A stretch of 64,000 nt of DNA. Source: Allolobophora icterica. Taxonomy: Eukaryota; Annelida; Clitellata; Crassiclitellata; Lumbricidae. The notes under the pieces are model-generated. The model did no database searches. It saw nothing but the letters and a program-made list of their open reading frames with translations, and had not been told where the DNA came from. Of the stretch, positions 54,625-64,000 are shown piece by piece; the first letter of the stretch is position 1; every line of letters starts with the position of its first letter. The stretch is taken from NCBI GenBank assembly GCA_963556255.1, contig OY744615.1, positions 13,306,998 to 13,370,997 of the forward strand, given 5' to 3'. The position numbers were made by a program, and so were the translations under genes.

Positions 54625-55030
54625 CATTGAACGCACGGGGTGTCGTTGCGCTGTGGGGTTCACGTGTGCGCACGTGGGCCACTTCTACTCCCATTTTTTT
54701 TTAACTCGCCAGTGATTCTTATTCCTTTCTATTTTTCTTCACCGCTTTAGTTAGTTAGTTAAGCTTAGTAAGATAGTTAAGATTAGTTAAGCAGTTTTGA
54801 TTTGCCTTACTTTCTTTCTCCTCCTTGGTTTCTTTCAAGACAGCCATACTGACCGTGCTACTTAATCCAGTAGGTGTCCCTGCCCAGCGGGAATTCTTCC
54901 CTTTGGGGCCACCTTTTGCCTCAACAGGCGTGACATGCGAATAATTCTTGTTTTAATTGTTTTTGAAATTCTTGTTTTAATTGTTTTTGAAATTTTGGTT
55001 GTCATTACGTCTATTGAGATGCAATAAAAT

Positions 55031-55031
55031 G

Positions 55032-55092
<61 letters not shown>
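55031..55092. repeat. TTGA/GATT repeat tail of the LINE, joined to (TA)n
   Basis: TTGATTGATTGATTGATTGA directly follows AATAAAATGTTT and passes into TATATATA. Confidence 0.85.
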
Positions 55093-55097
<5 letters not shown>

Positions 55098-55229
55098 TTC
55101 GAGTGCAACCGACGTTAATGATATTCATATGCGAACAATTAGCTCGCGGCGATGAACATAATGAGGACAGATTTTCGTGCGCAATTCGGTGCGTTAAGAT
55201 TAACATTTTGCAAAAACAATTGAACTGAT

Positions 55230-55570
55230 TCCACGTAGAACTTACAGAAATGGAAAGTCAGACTGATTCTATATATGTATGAAATGATTCTTTATTTGGA
55301 ATAATTCTATATTTTGGAGTGATTCTATATTTGGACTAATTCCATGTTTGGTCTAATTCTGACTTTCAATTTATTCTATGTTTGAATTGATTCAATGTTT
55401 GGTTTTATTCCATGTTTGGAGTGCTTCTATGTTTGGACTGAGTCCATGTTTGAACCAATTATACATTTTGGCTGATTCCGCTAGGACTAATTTTATGTTT
55501 GGACTAATTCTATGCTTGAAATAATGCTGTATTTGGATTGATTCTACGTTTAAACTTATTCTATGGGGAG
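55230..55570. repeat. diverged ~20-bp minisatellite, left block
   Basis: Variants of TTTGGACTGATTCTATG repeat about every 18-21 bases. Confidence 0.8.
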
Positions 55571-56010
<440 letters not shown>

Positions 56011-56029
56011 CATTGTTATTATTATGTTC

Positions 56030-56420
56030 GAAAAAATTATGTATTTGGGCCGATTCTACGTTTGGACTGATTGCATGTGTGGACTAATTCGGACTAATTT
56101 TATGTAGGAACTATTTCTATATTTGGACTGATTCTATTATAGTACTGGTTCTATATTTGAAATAAATCTTTATTTGGACTGATTTTATGTTTGAAATAAT
56201 CATGGTTTTTGACTGTTCCTATGTTTGGACTGATTGCATTCTTGGACTTCTGCTATATTCCGACATCTTCTATGTTTGAACCATTTGTATATAGGCCTAT
56301 TTGGAATGAAGCTATGTTTAAACTGATTACCTGTTTGGACTGATTGTATTTTTGGAGTCAAGTTTTTTTGGACCAATTGCATATTCGAACTATTTCTATT
56401 TTTGGACTGATATATTCTGT
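56030..56420. repeat. diverged ~20-bp minisatellite, right block
   Basis: Same GTTTGGACTGATTCTAT unit as 55230-55570, resuming after the (ATT)n insertion. Confidence 0.8.
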
Positions 56421-56656
56421 TTGCAATCAACATGCGAACAGCATAAAATTTGACAAATGGCCGAAACGGACGGAGATCATTTTATCATTTGCAGCCATCA
56501 CCGACAATTTCTGGCGTCAAGAACTGATGAGGAGGAGGATAATAAATTCTCTTGTTTTAGCTGCGCTTCTGTCGACAGTGTGCGTGTGACTTTGTGTTAG
56601 TCTTTATAAGTGATTGCAATTCTTTCAGCCAGTTCACTAGTCTGAGTCTGAGTCTG

Positions 56657-57003
56657 TTTAATAATAATAATAATAATCTAAGTTTTCTTTATTTAAGCGC
56701 ATGCTAACCGCACTGCGCTGTAGGCCTACAGTGAACATACATATAGTAGAAACGGCAGCCACGCAGGGTGCCTTACACACATGTATACAGTAGAAGCATA
56801 TGATTACAGTTTTACCGGAGTCGAATATAACTGTTTTTATACGGCAGCCAACAGGGCACCAATCACGGCCTACTATTCATTTAACCACAGCCGCCACCTA
56901 GCGAGTGGAAGGCTAAAATAAACCTTACGGGGTCTACGGGATTTGATCTTGATACCTACTGCTCTTCACGCCAGTGTTTTATCCATTACTCTACGGGCTT
57001 ATC
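56657..57003 (-). mobile_element. tRNA-headed SINE, minus strand
   Basis: On the minus strand: a pol III-like head at 57000-56935 (AGTAATGGATAAAACACTGG, then GGTATCAAGATCAAATCCCG), body, then CTACAGCGCAGTGCGG, GCGCTTAAATAAAG and (ATT)n. The 3' part matches the plus-strand SINE at 63.3-63.5 kb. Confidence 0.75.
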
Positions 57004-57009
57004 TTGGCC

Positions 57010-59243
57010 ATTTCTCTCATTTCCGGTGTGGGAATTTGTACTAATATTGTTATGTATACCAAAACTAAAAATATGATTGACCTGATCTTGATCAGAAAGA
57101 GATGGATCACAGCAGTGCAACAATGTCGAACTTTTCAGGGTGCAGATATAGATTCTGACCACAGTTTGGTCATTGCCAACATCAGATTGAAACTATAGAA
57201 GAAATACAAAGCACATTGTGAAAAACGACGAGATGTTACAAGATTGAATGAGGAAGATATTGGGAATGAGTACAGGGCAGTACTTGAAACGAAGCTTAAA
57301 GAACTTGATGAAGTGCAGGATTTGGAGAATAGAGCTACGAGATTGACCGAAGCAATCAACGAGGCAATTCAGGAGACAGTTCCAGAAGAAGAGAGGATTA
57401 AGAAAAAATGGATAACACAGAAGACTTTGCAGTTGGCTCAGGAGAAGAGAGAACTAAAAATTAAAAGAGATACCTCGGAATTGGCCGAACAAAATTATAA
57501 GAAAAAATGTAACGAAGTTCGGAAGGCAGCTAGAGAGGACAAGGCGAATTGGCTGGAGCAGCAGTGCAGAGACATTGAGAAGTATCATGGAGAAGGTAAG
57601 AACAAAGAGGTCTACAAAATGATAAGAAATATAAACAGAAAATGGCAGCCGAGACTTACAGCAATAAAAGATGAGAATGGTAAAGTGTTGACGGAAAAGA
57701 CTGAGATTATGCAACGATGGACAACATATTGTAGTGAATTATACAGGGAACAATCAAATCCAGATACTGCTACATAGATAATAAAGGAGTTAAAAGACAT
57801 ATCACCTTCAGAGACTGAGACTGACACCAATGTGGATATACTGGAGGAAGAAATCAGAGAAGCAGTGAGAAGGTTGAAGAACAATAAAAGCCCTGGCATT
57901 GACAAGATTACGGGCGAAATGATTAAACACGGAGGAGATGTTATGATACGTGAAATCCACAAGATATGTAATATGACATGGAAACAGGGACAGGCGCCTG
58001 AAGTATGGAAAAAATCTATCTTAATTACACTTCATAAAAAAAGAAGTGCGTTTAATGCAACAACTATCGAACTATTGCATTGATAAGCCACCTGGGCAAA
58101 GTGTTGATGATGGTGCTGGCAGGAAGATTGAGAAGTCAGGTGGAAGAACATCTAGCAGATGAACAGGCAGGATTTCGGAGGGATAGAAGCACCATACAGC
58201 AAATTCTGGCTCTGAGGCTTATAGCAGAAAAAGCGAGACGGAAGAACAAGAAAATATACAATTGTTTTATAGACTTCAAGAAAGCATTTGACAGTGTTGA
58301 CCAAAATGTGACATGGGCGGTGTTGCAGTATTATGGAGTAGATAATAAACTAATTCAACTGCTCAGAGATATCAACAGCACCTCGCAAGCAGCGGTCAGA
58401 GTGTGCTATGACGTGGGACCGTGGTTTAGAACGAACAGGGGTATGAGACAAGGCGATCCAGTTTCACCTACAGTGTTCATTACCGATCTGGAAAGAGCGA
58501 TGGACAGAATCAAAAATGAAGAAAAAGGGATTTCAGTTCACGGAATGCGAATAAACAACCTTCGTTTTGCAGACGATGTTGATATCATGGAAGAATCTGA
58601 GATGGAATTAGAACGAACAGTACAGATGCTGAATGTTGAAGCCAAGAGATATGGTTTGATTATGAACTTCGATAAAACAAAAACTATGGTATTTGGTGAC
58701 AAGGAGATAAATCATCAAATTGTGGTCGAGGACATAGGGTTGGAGAATGTGGAGAAGTTTACATATCTTGGAAGCAACATAACCTACGATTTAGACTGCA
58801 AAAGTGAAATAAAGATACGCATAGCCAAAGGAACGGCCGTGCTGAAAGCCATGGACAAAATTTGGAAAGGCAAGGCAATTAGTATGAGGACTAAACTGAG
58901 TGTATTAAAGACATGTGTGTTCAGTAGCATGATGTATGGATGCGAGACATGGGTGCTTACAAAGGCTTCACAAAAGAGAGTGTTGGCATTCGAACGAAAA
59001 TGCTATCGTAAGATTCTCAGAATAGGATGGACTCAAAAGATCAGCAATGAAGAAGTATACAGAAGAATTAATCTGACTGATAATCTCATGCAAACAATTA
59101 TTCAGAGAAAGTTAAGACTTTTCGGACATATCTGCAGAATGAAGGAGGACAGAAAAATTAAAACTTTGATTTTTGGAATAGTGGATGGCACAAACAAAAG
59201 AGGAAGACCTCACAGGGAATGGACAGATGACAATACCTCTTAA
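57010..59243 (+). pseudogene. broken RTE-like LINE (end of endonuclease plus reverse transcriptase)
   Basis: The first part (to 57198) is the end of an AP-like endonuclease (MIDLILIRKRWITAVQQCRT, SDHSLVIANI). A charged linker follows, then RT: VRRLKNNKSPGIDKITGEMI near 57870, ADEQAGFRRDRSTIQQIL near 58160, YNCFIDFKKAFDSVDQ near 58265, MRQGDPVSPTVF near 58445, LRFADDVDIM near 58565. The C-terminal part has YLGSNITYD, MMYGCETWVLTKASQKR and LFGHICRM, typical of RTE/BovB-like elements. In-frame stops lie at 57196 and 57775, and a frameshift in the A-run near 58034-58041. The 5' part is missing, cut near a SINE. Few lesions suggest moderate age. Confidence 0.85.
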
Positions 59244-59675
59244 ATCCGTTGCTTGTATAATTATCTATCTCCTGGTTTTCCATGATAGTTTGTCCTGTCT
59301 GTATTTGTGCTTGTCGGGACGTCCTAGTGTCTCTGTATTTGTATGCGTGTGTCTGTGTGTTATTGTCTCTGTGTCGTTCTCATTCGGCGCACGTGTTGGA
59401 AACAGCAAAGGTGCGACACGAATTCTTAGAGAAAAACGTTGCTAAGCCAATAGGCACGTGCGTCTAAATTGCGAAGCGGAATTAACTGCAGTTTACTTGG
59501 ATTACTTTTAATAAGACAGAAGACGGAAGAGGAGGAGGAAAATTGACAATGGCCAATTGGATTGACTGATTTCATATGAAGAAAAATATAGGGACGCAGC
59601 ATAGCAGAATTATGCGAAGGTGAAATTAACTCTGTCATATCCTGTAGTGGAACATGGAAGTCTACCTTTAGGCCT
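59244..59675. other. no gene seen
   Basis: Possibly the LINE 3' untranslated region at first; GTGTGTCTGTGTG patch at 59345-59370. Confidence 0.45.
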
Positions 59676-59977
59676 TTTATCATCATCGTCATCATCATCA
59701 TCATCATCATCGTCATCATCATCATCATCATCGTCGTCATCGTCGTCATAATCATTGTCGTCGTCGTCATCATAATCATCATCTTCGTCATCATCATCAT
59801 CAATATCATTATCATAATCATTATCTCTATCATTATCATTTTAACTATCATCATCATCATCATCGTCGTCGTCATCATCATCATCATTATTATTGCAATT
59901 ATTATATTTATCATCAACATCATCATCGTCGTCGTCATTATTATTGTCATCATCATCATCGTCATCATTATTACTGG

Positions 59978-60040
<63 letters not shown>

Positions 60041-60110
60041 TGTTATATATTATTATTATCGTTATCATTATTATTTTCATTGTCGTCAGTATTATGCATT
60101 TAAAGATTGG
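59676..60110. repeat. large degenerate ATC/ATT microsatellite
   Basis: CAT/CGT/TAT triplets over 430 bases. Poly-Met, poly-Asp and poly-Ser frames are artefacts. Confidence 0.95.
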
Positions 60111-60413
60111 CTCGTAATAAATACATAATAATAATTTCGTGCTCGGCCTTCTACGGTTCACATGTGGATGATAATAAAATTGCACTTCGTTTTACATGTA
60201 CAGTATGATCTCTGCAGCAATAATGTCCACTGCCTTGGCGTCCGTCAAGTCTTCGATGGTGGCTATTGAAAGCATATCAACCCGTCGAAACTTGAATTTC
60301 TGTTCTTGGGCATTTCACACCACTGCTGAAAAGTTTGAATGGTTTAAATCTTTGAAAAAGGGTGACTCACTTACTCAGTCAGCTGAGTATACTCAAAACT
60401 TGAGCGTTGCACA
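60111..60413. other. no supported gene
   Basis: A plus-strand frame from 60196 runs into the MITE below and shows no homology that I recognise. Confidence 0.45.
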
Positions 60414-60736
60414 CATAGGCGTAAGAGGCGGGGGTCAGAGGGGCACTTCTCCCCTCCCCAAAATTTCGGGCATTCCGGTTTTTCGGGCAAGTATATGCGC
60501 CGGAAAATATGCTGAAGAAACTAGCTCCAACTTGCCCGAATAGGAATAGCATTAGATTATTAGTAGCTATAGTAGTATAGCTCGCAGGTCACCATAATAT
60601 TTACAGCTTTATTCGTTGATGTACTAAATAATTAGTTACTATAAATGCACGACGCCATTTATTCGGGATTTATTTTTGTTTTTATCAGAAGTATAAAGTC
60701 TTGCCCACCACCACTGAAATTTCCACTGCGCCTATG
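60414..60736 (+). mobile_element. hAT-type MITE, family 3 (323 bp)
   Basis: Starts CATAGGCG and ends CGCCTATG as inverted repeats. GTTGCACA flanks both sides perfectly (60406-60413 and 60737-60744). The interior has GGGGGTCAGAGGGGC and TTTTTCGGGCAAG text and no transposase. Confidence 0.85.
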
Positions 60737-60769
60737 GTTGCACATATAATTCATATATATTTACATTTA

Positions 60770-60960
60770 TAGTATGAACATGCACATACATACATCTAAG
60801 TATATACATACATTGTATATATATATATACACAAATATATATACACATGTATATATACATATACATATATATACATATAAAACTATATATGTATATATTT
60901 CTAAACACATAATATGTATAAGTACATCTGTCTGTGTATACATATATAAAGCATTTAGAC
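60770..60960. repeat. TATACA/TA microsatellites
   Basis: Short TATATACACA and TATATACATATA runs. Confidence 0.85.
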
Positions 60961-61800
60961 GTCCAAATGTGTATGTTATTATACTTGTTCTGTATGCATA
61001 GAACCTGTGCCTCCGAATCTAACCCAGATCTGCTCCCATTTAACCATCATTAGATTTCCTGCGGTTGGCTTTGTGGTGCGCATGACAACGTCCTGGTGTT
61101 TCCATGGTCACGGTTGCTATCGATCGTGCTCAATGAAATCCCAATCTCTCGCACGATCCCCAATTATCGTCCAATCGTCGAAACGTCTCCGCAAGCCCAA
61201 GGGGTCAGTACGCAACCAATCGCACCGAGTGTGGTAAGATTTCCAAATGCGTGCACATGTGACAAAACACGCACATGCATACTAATAGGAATTTCATCTA
61301 AAAGCAGATGATACTTTGACTGTATTGCAAAGCCAGACTTCTTGCTTAATGCTTTATAGATAGTTCAGAGTCTTGCTTCTGCTTTTGAAGCATTTTTTGC
61401 TTTCTATGACGTTTCTGATCTATTGAGTAAATGTTCGAATAAATGAGAACTGAATGAAATAACGAACCAATAAATAAATACAATAAATACAGAAATCAAT
61501 AAACGAATCAATCCAATAAACGAATGACTGAGAGAACTAACGAAGGCAGTCTGCCGCTCTAGCATACAGGATGGCATAAGTTGTCGTATTTTATTGGACC
61601 GCGGAACAATGGACCCAGAATGCATTCGTTTGCACTTCCTATTAAGGATAATAGGAACTTTCTGGCCCGAATGATGTACAAAAACAGTTATTATACAGGA
61701 ATATTCTGGCTCGCATGACGTTTTAAAAACGGTTATTAGATAGATGTAATCAGCATCCAAGAGAACTGTACCCTATTGCGTTCTATCAATGGGAACTTGT
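60961..61800. other. no gene seen
   Basis: AAATAAAT/ACGAATCAAT-rich patch at 61440-61530. No gene. Confidence 0.5.
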
Positions 61801-61804
<4 letters not shown>

Positions 61805-61836
<32 letters not shown>

Positions 61837-61897
61837 TTGCCTTAAATACATTATACAGATATATTTACATTCAATAGTACATGCAGCTTTAAATTAA

Positions 61898-61941
<44 letters not shown>

Positions 61942-62170
61942 TTTCTGTGTCATTTTAGGCTGTATGTACCATTGAATGTAAACATATATGACTGTAATTG
62001 ATCATATACAAATATTTACATTCAATAATTGCCTAAATATGGCCTAAGTTTACACAGAAATATATATATAATTATGCATTTAATAGTACATATCGTAAAC
62101 TAACACAGAAACACACACATATATAAAGTACATACAGGTTAAGCTTACGCAGAAGTACATACATGTATGC
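61805..62170. repeat. repeated ~55-bp unit with TA blocks, one copy inverted
   Basis: TTTACATTCAATAGTACAT (61868), its inverted form ATGTACCATTGAATGTAAA (about 61963-61981), TTTACATTCAATAATTGCC (62016), TTTAATAGTACATATCG (62077) and GTACATACAGG (62128) are all next to AACACAGAAA-like words and (TA)n. Confidence 0.8.
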
Positions 62171-62559
62171 ACCTATAGTAGGCTCTTCTCTGTTGACGTG
62201 AATACAACGATAACAAATCACAGGCAACGACTGATCGCAGAGTAAAGGGGAGTGTTGTGAGTTATAAATAACTCGGGTGCGTTCCATTACCTCTTCCGGT
62301 GTCGACCGATGTTCACCATTCGTCGCGAGATGTCGTCAGTAATTCCTCTTCCACGACGATCGATCAGTCAGTCCGTTTTCTCTCCAATTTGATTATTTAC
62401 GTTGGGCTTACATTGGGCTATTTGTGTTGCGACGCCTGCGACAGATTTGCTATCTTTCGCGATGGCGGAAATGACGTCGGTCACGAGAGGGGAGATGAGC
62501 GAGGTCAAGGAATAAATTGCACCGCGTCTCGTAAGAACCTAATGGAATGCCCGATGCTG
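62171..62559. other. no gene seen
   Basis: No supported feature; GC-richer than its surroundings. Confidence 0.5.
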
Positions 62560-62765
62560 ATCAATGGTTTGATTGATCGATTGATCGATTTATCGATTGA
62601 TCAATGGTTCGATTGATCAATGGTTCGATTGATCGATTGTTCGATTGATCGATGGTTCAATCGATCAGTGGTTCGATTGTTCAATTGTCCGTTTGATCGA
62701 ATTGTTCTGTTGATCGATTGTATCATTGATCAATTGATCGCTTGATTTATCTGTTATTGATATTA
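62560..62765. repeat. GATTGATC-type short tandem repeat
   Basis: Permutations of GATCGATTGATCAATGGTTC. The unit is self-complementary (GATC, CGATCG). Confidence 0.9.
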
Positions 62766-63272
62766 TGTACAAAAATGCATTGTAACACAATGAGATATGA
62801 TGCAATGTATGTTGCAATAGGTATTGTGATTGAAGGTAATTAAGTCTCTATTGGGACTCGTTCCTGTCTATATTATATACGATTCGACTCAGTTCACTAC
62901 TTACCGAATGTATTTTATACGACCACGTATACGCTGATGAAACCCAGGCACTACGTTCATTTGACAGTGTAACATGATGTTCAACCACTTGACTTCTGTT
63001 TTGGGCGATGTTCAGTCTCCTTTGGCTAGTAATAATCTTCTGAATCCTTCTAAACACGAATTTTTCTTCTCTTAGATCAAGTCAACAATTCCGCAAATTG
63101 AATTCATCGATGGTTGTTCAATTGGGTGACTTGCCATATGCGCTCTTACTGATTTCCCGTGAGGATTAGACGTAATATCTGACTCCATGCACCATGTCAT
63201 TTCTATGGCTATATGCAAGTCATTTCAATTTCACTGACGATATAATATTATTCGTAGCATTGGATAATGCAT
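62766..63272. other. no gene seen
   Basis: A 69-residue minus frame (63057-62848) has no recognisable homology. Confidence 0.5.
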
Positions 63273-63470
63273 GGGGGGAGCGATAGCGCATTGGATAACA
63301 TCTGGCGTAGAGTGCGAGAGGTACAGAGATCGAGTCCCATAGGCGTACATGCTTTGTAGGCTGCAATTTGCGCCGTGTATTGCAGGCTGTCTGTTCTGTT
63401 AGTAGTTAAGGTTTATCTCATAACATGTACATGTACAGCGCAGTGCGTTTGCAGGCGCTTAATTAAAGAA

Positions 63471-63476
<6 letters not shown>
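63273..63476 (+). mobile_element. tRNA-headed SINE
   Basis: Head GAGCGATAGCGCATTGGATA (A box) and AGAGATCGAGTCCCA (B box at 63324-63338). The 3' part has TACAGCGCAGTGCG, GCAGGCGCTTAATTAAAGAA and an (ATT)n tail, the same order as in 56657-57003. The GGCGCTT end resembles the local CR1-like LINE 3' ends, suggesting it borrows LINE machinery. Confidence 0.8.
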
Positions 63477-63609
<133 letters not shown>

Positions 63610-63624
63610 GGTTTCGCTATGAAT

Positions 63625-64000
63625 TGTCCTGGTTTTAGCCAACTTGACTACTGCAACTCACTTCTCGTCGGTATCACTTATTGATGTGCACAAACTACAG
63701 ATGGTCCTAAATTCTTTGGCAAGAGTCATTGCAAACACCACTATATGTCAGCATATTACTCCAATAATGCATTCGTTACATTGGCTGCAGTTGAGCATAG
63801 AATCCAGTTTAAACTCTGTTGGATAATTCAACAAGTATTACATTTGAATGAGCCGACCCATCCCTTCTCCTTACTCACACCTAATACTAAAGGATTTTGC
63901 ATCTATTAGGCGGAGAAGAGCAAGAGCGGCGTTAGTGCCCTTTGTTGGCGGGGCGCCGCATGCAACTTCTATACATGAACATGAAGACTGTTCTCTTTCG
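63625..64000 (+). pseudogene. CR1-like reverse transcriptase fragment, cut by window edge
   Basis: Frames give SQLDYCNSLLVGIT, then (shifted) VHKLQMVLNSLARVIANTTI, then ITPIMHSLHWLQL, the usual thumb-region text of CR1-like RT. At least one frameshift. Continues beyond the window. Confidence 0.75.

Larger units (their letters stand above)
48900..55066 (+). mobile_element. apparently full-length CR1-group LINE with two intact ORFs
   Basis: ORF1 (49176-49952), a 1.45-kb spacer, ORF2 (51403-54624) and a 3' untranslated region ending in AATAAAATGTTT and a TTGA/GATT repeat tail. The 5' end is not visible and 48900 is a guess. No target duplication found because the 3' side runs into (TA)n. Intact frames suggest recent activity. 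Confidence 0.8.

Noticed and set aside
57244..59243. Two adjacent host genes (coiled-coil protein and RT-like protein)
   Set aside because: The segments are consecutive parts of one RTE-like ORF2 separated by a stop and a frameshift.
60196..60543. 115-residue frame as a gene
   Set aside because: Its C-terminal third lies inside a hAT MITE and the rest shows no recognisable domain.

Overview
This window looks like repeat-rich nuclear DNA of an invertebrate animal. Spliceosomal coding is minimal, AT-rich microsatellites are everywhere, and most recognisable coding sequence belongs to transposable elements. The mixture of CR1-like and RTE-like LINEs, tRNA-headed SINEs, hAT MITEs and a Ty3/Gypsy element, together with frequent AGGCCT(A) words, would fit a marine deuterostome invertebrate such as an echinoderm. 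That placement is an inference and cannot be proved from this window.

The only host gene I can support is the first coding exon (18933-20023, plus strand) of an HCN-type hyperpolarization-activated, cyclic-nucleotide-gated channel. It carries a long low-complexity cytoplasmic N-terminus and the start of the conserved HCN domain, and stops at a GT splice donor just before S1. No second exon is visible, so everything to the right (44 kb or more) is probably intron 1, filled with transposon debris.

Region by region. 1-968 and 13053-13520 are microsatellite and pyrimidine-rich DNA that was split by a 12.1-kb Ty3/Gypsy LTR retrotransposon (969-13052, minus strand). This element has two 2229-bp LTRs with no difference that I could find, a tRNA-Leu primer-binding site, a polypurine tract and gag-pol. 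It is unusual because its gag reading frame starts inside the 5' LTR and reads straight through the primer-binding site. Gag-pol is broken by an 83-bp insertion, whose near twin lies in the element's own 3' region, and by one in-frame stop before integrase. 13.5-18.9 kb holds LINE remnants, a hAT MITE and tandem repeats. 20-48.9 kb is a mosaic of truncated CR1-like LINE 3' ends, SINEs, at least six non-autonomous or decayed hAT elements (several with 8-bp target duplications), minisatellites and hairpins. About 48.9-55.1 kb is a LINE with intact ORF1 and an intact 1073-residue ORF2 (endonuclease plus reverse transcriptase). 56.7-59.2 kb has a SINE abutting a broken RTE-like LINE. The last 5 kb has another hAT MITE, AT-rich repeats, a SINE of the same family as the one at 56.7 kb, and a CR1-like RT fragment cut by the window edge.

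The autonomous elements probably supply, or once supplied, machinery for the non-autonomous ones: CR1-like LINEs for SINEs with similar 3' ends, and hAT transposase for the MITEs. This is inferred from shared ends. I found no CRISPR array, rRNA gene or convincing functional tRNA gene.
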